In this document: positions 13,965-26,256 of the stretch, one piece after another
Position numbering within the stretch: the stretch's first letter is position 1
How the letters are laid out: each line of letters begins with the position of its first letter
From: Urechis unicinctus
Taxonomy: Eukaryota; Annelida; Polychaeta; Xenopneusta; Urechidae
DNA: 64,000 nucleotides
Reading direction: 5' to 3'
Assembly: GCA_034190875.2 (NCBI GenBank)
Contig: CM067346.1
Span: forward strand, 11,475,091-11,539,090
Position numbers and translations under genes: made by a program
Notes under the pieces: generated by a model
What the model saw: the letters and a program-made list of their open reading frames with translations, nothing else
The model's database searches: none
Told to the model about the DNA's origin: nothing

Positions 13965-15768
13965 CTAACCAACATTATTGACATAAACATTTTGCTACAA
14001 TTTTTTCAAAATATTTGTATGGTTTATGTATCAAGTTCTATGTATACTCATCAATATTTGTAATTGATCGGGTTTGTGGAATGTGTTGATATAGAAATTT
14101 AAACTATAATGGTGACAAATATACCAAATACAAAATAGGAAATTGCTGCATGGTACGATGCTAATAAAGTGTTTTCCGTTTCGCTCGTGACGACTGATGA
14201 GACACACGTTTGGCTAAGGACTATCAATGTATCATCTCATAGTCACAGGCAGTTAATATCTGAATCAACATTGTTCGCGGTATTGCGTCACGTAGTAGAA
14301 AACTGTACCTTTTGTTCTATTGGTCCGGACCCCACATAGGAGGAGTGCATTCATTTTCTCACCGACGAAGTGTGTATATCCTAAAGAACAACTGGGGTTA
14401 ATAGTAACTTGAGAGTCTAAGTGGAATTTCCATAGACAGCTAGAACAGTATCAATTCAGTACCTAAATAAAGGTGATAATTTGAGTCATTTGTAAGCGGC
14501 TTGGTGAGACATAAAGCCATGTTAGGCGTCACAATATATTATTGAGGCGTGTTGATTACCTAGTTGATATTATCGAATAAGCGATAGATCAATGCGCATT
14601 ATATTTGTTGGGAACTGTAACGCAATATTTCACAAATATGAATGCATTTATGTGGCTTCGCTGCCATAGTACATCCAGAGATATTTGTAACAAGATGCAT
14701 GTGCTACCAAGCAGATGAATTACACAAAGGGAACACGTCATTTCAAATTGCTTTACAGGCACAATTGAAAGTCGACTGCTCTAATAATTGTCAAGAAGAA
14801 ACAGCCATGTTGGATCATTATGCTGGGCTTTATCTGATTCCTTCTCTCGAAAACAATACGGGTATACATACCAAAAGTGTGCGTCATTGACACAAACGGT
14901 AGGGTACATTATTATACAGTTGGCGTAACTGACATACCTCTGCTGGGTTTTATAGAGTTATCAGAATAAGCCCTTTGAGTCATATAACTTCATGTTTTGG
15001 CCTTCAACTCGTTTGGCAACATTGACTGACAGCAAGTTCGTTTGGCTTGAATGCTTCGGTTTGTTGTTCATCAAGTGTTTTGTAGATAATGGTCATTGGT
15101 TGGATTTTGACAGTTTTTGGTGACCAATAAAGTATTAGAAATGCACAACCAACGCTCCGTGTATCTACACCCGGAACATTCGCGTGGAAGTCCCGGAGTT
15201 TGTTATTTATTCCATGTTCACAGAGATTGTCTGGCAGTCCGTGATCTGGCTTCCACAAGAGGGTCAGCCAATCGTCCACAAGTTACAAAATATGTAACCG
15301 TTATCAACAGTGTTTTCCAGCGCTAACCTAATTATATGGGTAGATTATTACAGTACAGGATGAACGGATCGTTCATAGCTTAACCTGTATTTCAAACTAT
15401 TACAATGTCATGCGACGTTATGGCATGACGGCGTTAGAAAGATGATTCAATCATCGCTGCGACAGGCAGCTCATGCCCACGGCCAGGATATGAGCTGCCT
15501 TCGTGCTAATCAGATTGATGATTCCATACATATCAATGACATGAAGCAATAAACATTTTTTGATGCTGAAAAAGGAAAAATACACTAAGGTTTGGAGAAA
15601 TGAAACCACCATGAATTTAGGAATCGAGGAAATTGAATGTTTTTCAAACAATTATAGTCAACTTGCTCCTCTAGCCAGACAATAATTAGAACGTTATCGA
15701 GGCATATTGCTTCAGGTGATGGTGTAGTCGCAATCTGGGACAGGTAATGATATCTGAGAATGTTCAGA

Positions 15769-16110
15769 GCCGGTTCCCGTGGCGTAGTGGTTAACTGCGT
15801 CACCTTTCGACTCACAGGTTACGGGTTTTGATACAAAGGTGTGTAAATCAGACTGGTTCCCCATGACTCGGATGATCTCGTTAAATGGCGGTCGCATCCC
15901 TGAAAGGCGATGCACCGGACCCAGTAGCTCAATAGTACCGTGCTGGAATCTCGTCCCTGCAGCGTGTGTTTCGCTGACTGGTCTGGGCAACGGGTTTGTG
16001 CCAAGTGGGCGCTGGCAATTAATGGAAGATGTCCAAGCATCACAATCATCCTCATCCATCACTGTCGCGATATTACCTCGCTGTTGAAAATGACGTTAAA
16101 CCCCAATATT
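15769..16110 (+). mobile_element. tRNA-derived SINE in unit B
   Basis: Counterpart of the SINE at 7,763-8,104. Box A-like TGGCGTAGTGG is at 15,780-15,790 and a box B-like GGGTTTTGATAC near 15,823-15,834. The 3' end again reads GACGTTAAACCCCAA (about 16,093-16,107). Flanks match those in unit A, so this is a duplicated insertion, not an independent one. Confidence 0.75.
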
Positions 16111-16955
16111 ACTTTTATATCAGATTGTTTAGCTTTACATATTTGCATGCACACGATTTTATTGGGAGTTATTGAATCACGAATAACGCCCTATAGCACC
16201 TCGGGGCTGTTAAAAAAGCACTTTCCTTTAGTTCGTGTCCTTATATAAAGGACCTAGAAGCCTTTACTTTCTTGGTGGTATGGCTGTAAATCCCTGAGAG
16301 TTTTGTAAGTTTATTTAATTAAAACGGCAATCTTGGACGCCTTATGTCTTGGCCGATCGTGTTTAATACACCGCATAAAATAGCCTGTTTAACACACAAT
16401 TTTCCCATTTATACGCCAAACAATGACTTGGAAGGTAAAACTAAAAAGTCGCAACAATGACTGTCACGCCACTTGGCGCTTAATCTTCATCCAGATTGTC
16501 CAGTTAACCTCATGAACACCATAACGACTGGTTAAGCATAATGTGAACATGCTGAGATTGCGGAATTGAATGAAGATGTGTGTGCCACTAAAATGGTGAG
16601 AAGGTCAAGTCAGGTAATATATGTTTCCTCTCCCGTTACAGACAGCTGCATGGTGGGTTGTCAGATGGAAGTTGTCTTATCATCATGCATTCATTAACGT
16701 CTCGGCATTACGTCGTATAGCAACCTTGTAAGTGTTGTAGCCAGATCTGGCTTCTCTTGGCTGCTCATATTGGAATAGACCTTTTATAACTATGATACCA
16801 ATACCTATATGTCTTTTTCTGTGACAGTGCCAACGATAGTGACACATAAAGCGCGATATGAAGAAGCTTGGGAGAGAACGACTCAGACGTGTTCAATTAA
16901 GCTAATCCCATTCACGTGAAAATAAGTATTAATAATTGTATTGGCTTGTTATGTG

Positions 16956-17076
16956 CTTTTCGAAGTAATTACATACGGTTGGAAGCAATTAGACTATTGT
17001 TCGGAGCACCATAATTTCCAACGTTGTATTTCATCTTCAACTGATCCAACCACTAGTTACTCGTTGGGTAAACATT
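16956..17076. repeat. 121-bp segment present only in unit B
   Basis: Unit A joins ATGTG directly to GGGAAATCAAGCC (about 8,946-8,960), whereas unit B has about 121 bp between the same two blocks. It is either a deletion in A or an insertion in B. I see no target duplication or inverted ends, so deletion in A is the simpler reading. Confidence 0.8.
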
Positions 17077-18094
17077 GGGGAAATCAAGCCGAGAATGGTG
17101 CACGATCCAGGTATCCACATCAAATTAATCTTACGTCAGTGCATTCAGCACACTGTGAATGTAATCACGGCTTAACTCAATGATTTAAGACTGTCAGTTG
17201 GCACAGAGTATAGACGACCTTGTCAAAAAGTCAGAAGCAGTTCAGTTGCAAACAAATGTGTTAATAAATCTGGCTCGGTGGTGCTTATTAGACAGAAGCA
17301 GCTAAAGTATCGTATATGAAGCCGTGGAACGACCTTATACCGCCGTATTAATGCCCGAACGATCGCGGGAATAGGGGAATAAAGTTCGCAATGTTAGAGA
17401 CAGTGACGAATGCAATGGCAATTCCATTTCCTGTCCAACGACTTGTTCTTCTAGCTTTAGAGACGCGAAATGTGCTTCATAAATCATACTGGCGCAGACA
17501 AAAGCTGCTTGATATATGGTTATAGTCGTCAACTTTTGATACACAATAATCTGGTTCTTTTAGAATTAAATAAGCCGGCTTGTTTGTATATGATAACAAT
17601 ATTTATGATATTGCGTATTAGCAGGCTACTTTCAATCACGTCGATGCTAAAATCTGAGCTTGAGTGTTAAGAAATCTTAGCATTTATTTTATGGATTTGT
17701 ACAGCATGATATTTGACGTTAAATGTATTTGCGTGCAAGACGTGTAAGACGCTTTTTGAATAGCGCAAGATTTCGTTTATGAATTTTGATTCGTTACTGT
17801 TTGAGACGATGCGTTTCACTTCAATAAAATGCTGTGGTTTTGACTGTATGTCGATGAATAAATACTGGAATGGTAACTGGATTCATTTTTCCTGTATTGC
17901 TTAAGATACGAAACCATCATGTTGCACGTTGACAAAAACACCGACAACTCTTTTATGACATTTAATTTGTTCAGAATGATTTCGTTAGCAACTTAGATAG
18001 CATCGAAATGTACATTAGATATTATAAGAAGGGGCAAATATGGTTAGCCGAACGATTTTTTTAACAAGATGATCGCGGACATCATCTGTCACGA

Positions 18095-18264
18095 TATATA
18101 CTAGTATTAGCCCAATCACATCACCCGTTATATACTAGTATTAGCCCAATCACATCACCCGTTATATACTAGTATTAGCCCAATCACATCACCCGTTATA
18201 TACTAGTATTAGCCCAATCACATCACCCGTTATATACTAGTATTAGCCCAATCACATCACCCGT
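18095..18264. repeat. 34-bp minisatellite, 5 copies (unit B)
   Basis: Five near-perfect head-to-tail 34-bp units (starts 18,095, 18,129, 18,163, 18,197, 18,231), against three in unit A. Confidence 0.97.
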
Positions 18265-18468
18265 TAGTAATCATTACAGCTTTTATTACGATGGTTATTC
18301 AAACACAGATTAATTTATGAACAGTTAGAGAATCTATCAAAATAACGATACAGCAAATGGAGTGAAATTCCCTGTAAAGAGGCGTGTTATTTATCATAAC
18401 GCTTTATCAATAATCGGTATGACAGTTCAATATATGGTGATGCGATTACGCAGATGTTATAACAAGAA

Positions 18469-19900
18469 CGAAACGCAAAGTAAACTTCGGTTTAATTGAC
18501 TACATACTCATTTTATATCAAGGTACTTTAACGCCTAATATGAGTATAGGAATGCAAACAGAATGGCACCTAAGCTGTCACAATTAATGACTACCCAATC
18601 GCCCAGCATTACATCTATATAAAGCTCGACTACCAAATTCATTGAATCCGGATATATCAAACATGCAGTATTGGGAATTCAGGTTGAGTATGATCAGTGA
18701 ACAAATGATTATTCGTCCATTACTACTGGTATGCTTGTGGGTAATCTGATCAGCAATGTAGAGGCGCACCACATGGTATCATTTGTTACAAACCTCAACC
18801 AAGCTCTTCATTTGTTGCCCTTTTAAGTGTCGTATGTGAGAGATTCATGATAATATTTTGATTTTAAATAGTATTAACAATGGATGTTTTTTCGTCCATC
18901 ATCATGGATAATTGAACTGGCTTTTGGAAGCTTCTGTTTTATCTGAGATATTGCTACAGTTGAGTTGTCTGCTTCAGTATAGAACGGAAACACGTCAAAG
19001 CATTCCTACCATCTTCTACATTGATATACTGCCCCAAAGATTCAAAGGAAATGCTCATGCTGAACTGTAGCATGACGAAGAGTGTTATTATTCCGTTCAT
19101 TTGACCGGCGATTCACACAATTATTTCTTCTTCGGGATATCAAAAAATATTTGATCGATGTTTCGTTCTGAAGGTCTTCCTCAAGAATGATAAAAAAGGT
19201 GACTGTACACTATTTTTCTAACTCAATCAGGTCGCTTCCCTAAGAGTGATATACACCGATCGAATGATTGTGCCTAGTCATCAAGTAAGGTTTATCTGTT
19301 GTTGTAGGTTTAGCTGCTCATAATAACTGCTAGGTGAGATGGGGTTTATTCACCTTCGATAATGCTGTGTGAAAATGAGTGGATTTCGACTGCTTCTTGG
19401 AATGGCTACGCTCACATTTGAATATTGTTCTCTATAGGTGGTTATCGTGAATACTGATTGTTACCACAACTCTGCGAACTCCGATTTTGACAGGGTAGTC
19501 AACGCCTACCGTATTTTTCTCAGTCTGCATGTATTTAAAACGTTTTGAATGAGTAACGATCGCCACATTCACGGCAGTTGCAGAATATCAACTCAGGCAT
19601 GCAACTGACAATGTCTGCACATTAATTATCATTAGTCAGTACATATATCCGTGCCCTTGGGAATTCTTTTGGCGCGCCAAAAAGAATATTTGCTGTTCGG
19701 GATTACACTATCCCACATCTATTTCATCTTTTGCTCAAGTTATCGCGAGATATACTGTCTTTGGCATCTCAACCATGGTAGTGTGTTGACCATATCACCA
19801 CGGGCGACGCCAGATGGGATGAATGGGCCTTGACCGAATTCGCCTGGCACCAGTGTGTGATGTACTGGATCTCTGGAACCATCAGAACGCGGTTAACAGA
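18469..19900. repeat. Segment X': diverged copy of X plus the start of the 8.1-kb unit
   Basis: From about 18,700 the sequence follows X (1-2,197) in shortened form. Near 19,780 it matches the start region of unit A: GTTGAC(A/C)ATATCACC then GGGCGACG, followed by GTGTG(T/A)(C/T)(A/G)TGTACT, which lie near 2,468-2,545 in A. So an X-plus-unit block was copied before the recent A/B tandem duplication. No coding sequence seen. Confidence 0.6.
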
Positions 19901-22183
19901 CTCCAGAACTAAACGTCGTTAGGTCAACACTCGGTCATTAGTTAAACACTTGGTCATTAGGACAACTGAAATCTAATAACCGTCATGTAATCTTCTTCTA
20001 AATCTTATTGTAATGCTTGAATAGCATTTGGATCGCTTTTATTTAATCAATTCCGCATTACTTTGGAAATTCAAAGAAATTTAGTATCATAAGAATTGGA
20101 GTTGCCCTTATGGCGTTGACCTAATGTTCATTTTCTATGTGATGTATCATCCATTGGAAGGGTGAGTCGTAAATTTGGAGGGGCTGGAATTCCCCCCATA
20201 GCCCGTCCACCCGTCCACCCGCCAGCCCGTCCACGCGCCTTCCAGGCCAGATACAAGAAATTAAAGACAATGATTGGAGCATCATTCTGAAATGTTTGTC
20301 TCGCGGTATCGCTTTACCCACGATCTAATAAATTTTTGGTCTACACCGCTGGCTAGGGAATGAAGCTCACAAATTGCAATCGGTGAAATATCATATCGAC
20401 GCGAAGTCTTTGACTAAGTCTTTATTTCGCGCGTATGCTTGTGCCAGAGCAGGATTAATTTGCAATTAACTTTCTTTTGAACAACGGTCAGATATTTAAC
20501 ACCTAACGCACGCACGAACACACACATCGCCCCCCCCCCCTCCCCCCAGCTTTTGGACGACAGCGAACAGACTACGTTATGGGCGGGGTTGGGGTCAGGA
20601 TGGACGGGCAGTTTTCAAATCCTGGCTAAGACCCTGGGTGAGTATTATATTTCGAGTGTCCGTACCTTCTCATCAATCTTGTCTACTTACGTATCTATAT
20701 TTGTCGAGTATTGAGATGGATATCGTTTGATCTGAATTATTTGGGTTATCCACTGCCACGTGATTATTTAGTAATTGTCACATAAACTTTCAGAATCAAA
20801 ACTTTCGTTCACGGCAATCTCCGTCTTGGAAATATGACGTCACACTACGCAGTTACAGTTTCACTCGCCATGTGACTGCGGGTCCCATGGGGTTGGGGGT
20901 ACTTAAGTGTATGGAGACATGTGCTGCGCGACGGGGTATGTTTTTTTTCGGTCTCTCGGCTTTTACGACGGGTTTTGTTGGGCCTCGTACCTGTACGACG
21001 GGGTAGGCTTTATGCCACTTCCACCTTGGACGACGGGTACAGTTTTTCCACGTCTCGCGGCACACATAAAAGACCAAGTGCCCCCCCCCCCCCCCCCCCC
21101 ACGGGCTGCGGGTTCCAAGGCGATATCGGTGAATACATATTCCCCCGATCTCCTTGCGCATCGACTTCTGCGCAGGCTAGGATAAACATGTCTGCCATGG
21201 AGAGTGATATTCCCACTCTTAGGTAGATATTGCCAAACGATAGTCATTGACACAATGACATATGTACTTAAATGATAAAATTCGGAAAGCAAAAGTTCGC
21301 TTGCGAGGAACCCTGTCGTGCATGCGCGCAGGAATCGATCTTATTATTCAAAATAAACATGGACTTTTCAAAATTCGTCTGGCCGGATTAAATCGCCCTT
21401 GACGAAATTTCACGCGTAAACTAACTCAACTTGTTCATTAAGATTCATACATGTGAAAATCATTCTACATATGTAGGCCTACATTTGTGAGAGTATCGTG
21501 TAAGATTAGAACTCGTGTACTGATCTCCGCGCGTCGGGTTGCGATCATCGCATGACGTTAAAAGACGTCGTGCACATAGGTCAACCATATGTGTAAGTTG
21601 ACCTAATTACCCGTTTCTCTTGCACTTAAGCCAGAATTATTTGATAACGCAGATGTTGGAAATCATTCGCACTTGAGTAGGTTTCGATCTCGTTGACAAC
21701 GAAATTTCTATCTAGATGATTAACGAACAGTATTGTGTAAATTTTGTACGGTCGTCGTGACCTCATTATCAGTGAAATTAATTCGTGCCATGTTTTAAAA
21801 ATCACGCATTCCGCTTATTTGGTGTAACGAACCACTTAACTGTACAGGTCCCTGTTCTTTCATCGAACGCACCCGGTACAAACAAATTCGGACGCGGCGA
21901 GAAATCATAACGGTATTTGCACATCATACTGTTATTTAACGGAAAAGCGGAAGTTATTCCGACCGCACGTGCGCGTGAATTGGAAGTTCATGTTCGGCAA
22001 CAATTTTATGTAAGGTAATGACTTTCTGTCATTTTATTAGCAGTTAATAGCAAAAATCGGAGCGATGAATATGTGGCGTTCCAATTAATGGATTGATAAA
22101 TTCACGTTAGCGCTGACGTTTTTCGTAGAACGCACGTCCAATGTACTCTAGTTAATCCAGCTAGAACGAACTATGTCAAGCCC
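19901..22183. other. Unassigned sequence with C-homopolymers and CpG-richer patches
   Basis: No supported gene. Noted: a C-rich run at 20,529-20,548, a 20-C run at 21,081-21,100, a short GTCCACCC direct repeat near 20,203-20,220, and a palindromic TGACGTCA (CRE-like) octamer at 20,835-20,842. From about 20,880 to 22,270 CpG dinucleotides are visibly more common than in the AT-rich array to the left. The overlapping open frames at 20,853-21,292 run through the C tract and show no domain. Confidence 0.4.
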
Positions 22184-22661
22184 AGCCCCGGTCGAACGGT
22201 AATATCAATGTCTACTCTGCCACTGGCGTCTTGTAGGGCTATGCCCCGGTCGGACGTCGAACAATTTCAACCAGATCGCTTTTAGACTGTTCGGTGTCTT
22301 GGTATACGTTGTCATGTTCCCTTTCATATTTTGTAAATTCGATATTTTATTCTTGATACTGTCGGCGATTATATTAAAACGATAAGCGATCGTATATCGT
22401 CATGGCCTTGGGCATAATGGCAAAGGTCCGCGTCTTCAGTCCACGCTTTGACTTTTGGGGGACCATACTGGGTAGATCACGCATTCGAACCACTCTGCAA
22501 ATGAATTTAAATATCTGAATTAGATGACCATATCTTTTTAATTTAACGCTAGTTGGTATAATTGTCGCAAGTAAGTATAATGTAGTCATTTTCCCAATAA
22601 CTCATGCCATCCATTTAGCCCTACAAGACGTCCGAGTAGACATAACCGTTCGACCGGGGCT
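22184..22661. mobile_element. MITE-like element with ~45-57-bp terminal inverted repeats
   Basis: The left arm begins AGCCCCGGTCGAACGGT at 22,184 and continues through TGTCTACTC to CTTGTAGGGCT at about 22,240. The right arm (22,617-22,661) is its imperfect reverse complement, ending ACCGTTCGACCGGGGCT. The element is about 478 bp with no coding capacity, which is the form of a non-autonomous DNA transposon. I could not fix a target-site duplication. A piece of the arm is repeated just inside the left end (22,243-22,262). Confidence 0.55.
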
Positions 22662-22725
22662 AGTCATCCCTTATGACCTATGAACACTGTATATTGGATC
22701 ACCAAGATGTGGTTCACTGAGGGGA

Positions 22726-24130
22726 TTTAAGTAGAAGGGTACAACAATATGGACAGAGATAGAAGAGGTGAATAAAACTAAAAGGGGACAGAGGTAGAAG
22801 GGGTGAACCAATGGGGACAGAGTTAGAAGGAGTGAACCAATGGGGACTTGGTTAGAAGGGGTGAACCAATGGGGACAGGGCTAGAAGGGATGAACCTATG
22901 GGGACAGAGGTAGAAGGGGTGAACCAATGAGGACAGATGTAGAAGGGGTGAACCAATGGGGACAGATGTAGAAGGGGTGAATCAATGGGGACAGATGTAG
23001 AAGGGGTGAACCAAAGGAATCAAATAGAAGGGATGAACCAATGGGGACAGACGTAGAAGGGGTGAATGAAAGGGGCATAGATAGATGGGGTGAACCAATG
23101 GAGACAGATGTAGAAGGGGTGAACCAATGGGGACAGATGCAGAAGGGGTGAACCAATGGGGACAGATAGAAGGGGTGAATGAAAGGGACAGAGATAGAAG
23201 GGGTGAACAAATGGGGACATGTAGAAGGGGTGAACCAATGGGGACAGAGGTTGAATGGGTGAACCAATGGGAACAGATGTAGAAGGGATGAACCAATGGG
23301 GACAGGTAGAAGGGGGTGAATAAAAGGGACAGGGATTAAAGGGGTGAACCAATGACAGATGTAGAAGGGATGAACAAAATGGGGACAGATGTAGAAGGGG
23401 TGAACCAATGGGGACAGATGTAGAAGGGGTGAACCAATGGGGACAGAGGTAGAAGGGGTGAACCAATTGGGACAGATGTAGAAGGGATGAACAAATGGGG
23501 ACAGATGTAGAAGGGATGAACCAATGGGGACAGGGGTTGAAGGGGTGAACGAATGGGAACAAGTGTAAAAGGGATGAACCAATGGGGACAGGTAGAAGGG
23601 GTGAATAAAAGGGGACAGAGATAGAAGGGGTGAACCAACAGGGACTGATGTAGGAGGGGTGAAAGAATGGAGACAGAGGTAGAAGGGGTAAAATAAGGGG
23701 GACAGGTAGAAGGACAAAGGAATGGAGTTTCTGAATGGGGTAAGAGGGAGAAGGGAGCAGCAGTATGGATAGAGGTAGAAGGGGTTTAATGATAGCAGCA
23801 GTTACAGAAGGGATGTAATAATGGGAATAGAGGTAGACGAAGAGAATGAATCAGGTTATAAAGTTAGAAGGCATGAAAGAATGTGGTGAGAGATTGAAGA
23901 GGTGAAATAATGGGAGCACAGGTAAAAGGGGCGAAAGAAGGTGAGGACAGAGACAGAGGGGGTGAAAGAAAAGGGATGTAGGTAGGAGGAATGTGAGAAT
24001 GGGGACATGGGTAGAAGGGGTGTAGAAATATTGATAGAAGTCAAAGTGTTGGAATAGTTGGGGCTAGCAAATTGAGGGGCGAAAGTATGGGGCAGTGCTA
24101 AAAGGGGTTCATGATTAAGGCCAGAGGAAG
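22726..24130. repeat. 29-bp G/A-rich minisatellite array
   Basis: Head-to-tail copies of a 29-bp unit close to TAGAAGGGGTGAACCAATGG followed by GGACAGATG, clearest at 22,890-23,640 and increasingly degenerate towards both ends, especially after 23,700. The plus strand is strongly purine-rich. Because 29 is not a multiple of three and the unit lacks minus-strand stops, all three minus frames stay open for long stretches. This produces overlapping frames (22,896-23,717; 22,982-23,296; 23,020-23,562; 23,336-23,638) that all give the same repeat, rich in Pro, Ser, Phe and His. I read these as by-products of the array, not as genes. Confidence 0.9.
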
Positions 24131-25378
24131 AAAGGAAGTTATATGCAAATTTTGAGTGATTAATCAAATACAATGTTCTTTTCACTTTTCGTAATATGTA
24201 CAAACAAAATAAGTAAAGACGACAAGATTGCTGAGAGAACAAATCCTTAATTCTAATTTTTATAGTTTTGGCTTTGATCAATCTTTCTAATTTTGGAACT
24301 TGTCGGGTATCTTTCTTCTTTTCAATGTGGATTTTATTTTTGATGGTCACCCATGTCATTGCCTTGATGTCATTAAGTGTGGTGCATTTTTGAAAATCTT
24401 TCATATGTCCTGTTCCTGCAGCAAGATAAATGATAAATCTGATTTCAAGAAGACAAATAGAAGGGTTTCTAGGCCATGCAAAATATCAGCGGCACACTTT
24501 TAAATAGCAATGATAAAACAAGTTAAACTACCTATGATAACTCACCAAGAATTGTTGAATGTCTGTCACTGATGCAGACGGCAGGGAAACAGGTGCGAGT
24601 AAACTATGACAACTTTATTGCACAATAACAATCACTCTCGTGGGCTGTTGGGCGCAAACTGCCCATTCTAAGCCGTTCTTATACTCTTATACTCCAAGCA
24701 TTGTGGCCTACAAATCACGTGACCTAATATGCCAAGGGATCAAATCTGCAACACAGACTCAGTAATAACCAGTAGAAATTATACAAGTTTATATGATTTT
24801 AATTTACACAACTAGAAGGTTGCTTTACTCGACTTGTTTTCAACTTTTGGCGTTAATTGTTGTATTAAATGCTCGCCCATTCACTCACTTGACATAGTTG
24901 TTCAAGGATCGGGGTGGCTTCCGCCATTATTCTGAGGGCCAGAGGGCATGCATAGACATTTTTATGAATGCATTAATGTGCGCCTCGTCATGCTGTTGGT
25001 TTTGTCAGACCATAATCGCGGCCCTGGGGCGCATGCTCGTTGCTATGTTTGGCGATATTCCCAACTCAAGACAGACATCTTGGATTTTCGTTAAAGCCGG
25101 TCGGCTGGTCCACAGATTACCCGGTGAATGCAAATACAAAAGGATTCTTCTCCTTAACCTCAGCAGTTTTTCTAATAGTCACATCGCTATGGCTATTTAC
25201 TGCATTGGTGCAAAAACGCATGAATAACATTGAAACTGAAGCTGACCACTTACCTATCACGTAAGCGAAGGTGTATCGCTTCAAAACCCCTTGATCCTGC
25301 ACAGTTCGCGTTGATCAATGTGAGGAAAGTGATCACCAGCTTCCTCAAACGAACATAACCATGTTTAGTTAACGACCT
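24131..25378. other. No feature recognised
   Basis: AT-rich tail of the array region and unique sequence. The overlapping plus-strand frames at 24,898-25,264 have no recognisable domain or splice context. I see no repeat or RNA gene. Confidence 0.4.
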
Positions 25379-26256
25379 TTACTTGCTGGCATCTTCAATC
25401 GTAGCTTTCAGGTGATAATGCATCTTTTCAATCTGGTCTTCATTAGGGAGGGATGCCGGCTTGCGGAGGTATCGCGGCCTCTTTTCCATTAAGACATATT
25501 CTGCGCGTACAAATACACGTGTCAAGAAAGATGAGCTGAATACTTCCAGCAGGATGTCCCATTGTGTGACTGTGTTATAGGCTATTGAAATAGGAGCTGC
25601 TTGCTTTATGAGGGTACCAATGGCTATTCCCGGCTTTTCCTCACTGTCGCTACTGGTGATGAAGTAAAAGGCAGATTCTAACCTGTCGACGTGCTCTGAT
25701 TGAAGAAGCTGTTTAAGGTCTGCAATCCCAGCGACAGCAACGAGTTTAGCGAGTCTTCTCATGGCCGCTTGGGCTTTTATTTGAGCCTCCTTAGTCCTAT
25801 TTGGCTCACGTCATACGAAGAGTTGCTTTCCCACCTCTCGAGTTATTATATTATGATTGACAGTTTCAAAGCAACTATCTCTCTTCATTCGTGCCAGAAT
25901 CTTGTCCCATGCAAGGTTGCTGTGCATCTCTCGGTCTTCATGGATTGACAGTGTAATTGCGTGGACCCGTTCGGTTGCATTGCACTTAGCTTTATGCCTA
26001 GTAAAACATTTGTTTTGATAAAAAACCTTTGCGTTACGAGCTCATCAGCTTCAATCCATCTGTTTTTATTTTCTCCCAGCAGTTCATCGTTTGGAAATGC
26101 AGTCTTTAATTCTCGGTTTTTCTTCAAAATTCCTTCTTTTCGAATTATTTCGATCGCTTTCAGTCTGTCCTTTGAGCTGATTAATCCATTTTTCTCACCA
26201 TAAAAATGTCTTGTATTCTGTCCCCCTTTCTGTAATGAGTCATGAGATGCCTCCAC
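25379..26256 (-). pseudogene. Decayed gene of uncharacterised invertebrate family Z (copy 1)
   Basis: Three consecutive minus-strand frames read as one broken protein. The first is 26,256-25,885. A second frame, around 25,910-25,810, reads DKILARMKRDSCFETVNHN. The third, about 25,807-25,379, includes AAMRRLAKLVAVAG and ends LPNEDQIEKMHYHLKATIED. A CxxxxxxxH-type pair precedes the ILARMKRD block, which could be the remains of a zinc finger. The order 'L.(R)M..D' then '(M)RR(L/V)A.L' then a basic PR..R.P..LP segment recurs in the fragment at 52,943-53,330, and resembles proteins I remember as multicopy and unnamed in marine invertebrates. Their downstream part may be tyrosine-recombinase-like, but nothing here proves that. 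At least two frameshifts make it non-functional. Confidence 0.5.

Larger units (their letters stand above)
10302..18468. repeat. 8.1-kb tandem duplication, unit B
   Basis: Second copy of the 8.1-kb unit, directly adjoining the first. Similarity ends at the AACAAGAA shared with 10,295-10,302, after which the sequence becomes segment X'. B-specific differences are about 17 bp extra near 10,875, ~121 bp extra at 16,956-17,076, a shorter ATC tract and five minisatellite units. The spread of substitutions and indels shows that the copies have diverged. An uncollapsed pair of haplotypes in the assembly would look similar and must be ruled out. Confidence 0.9.

Noticed and set aside
13703..13981. 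Plus-strand frame ending in a poly-Ile run
   Set aside because: Translation of the ATC microsatellite; no coding support around it.
18095..18264. CRISPR-like array
   Set aside because: Units are contiguous 34-bp repeats without unique spacers, in a eukaryotic context.
20835..20842. CRE-type TGACGTCA as a promoter element
   Set aside because: A single octamer with no gene, transcript start or neighbouring motif that I can support; kept only as a note.
20853..21292. Overlapping plus- and minus-strand frames around the C20 run
   Set aside because: Frames through a homopolymer on both strands, no domain, Pro/Gly runs explained by the C/G tract.
22175..22670. Target-site duplication of the MITE-like element
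   Set aside because: Flanks (AAGCCC left, AGTCAT right) do not give a clear direct repeat.
22896..23717. 273-codon minus-strand frame rich in Pro, Ser, Phe, His
   Set aside because: It is a direct reading of the 29-bp minisatellite, and equal-quality frames exist in the other two phases. There is no start context, signal or domain.
24898..25264. Two overlapping plus-strand frames of 109 and 74 codons
   Set aside because: No domain, no splice or codon support, and overlapping frames of equal quality.
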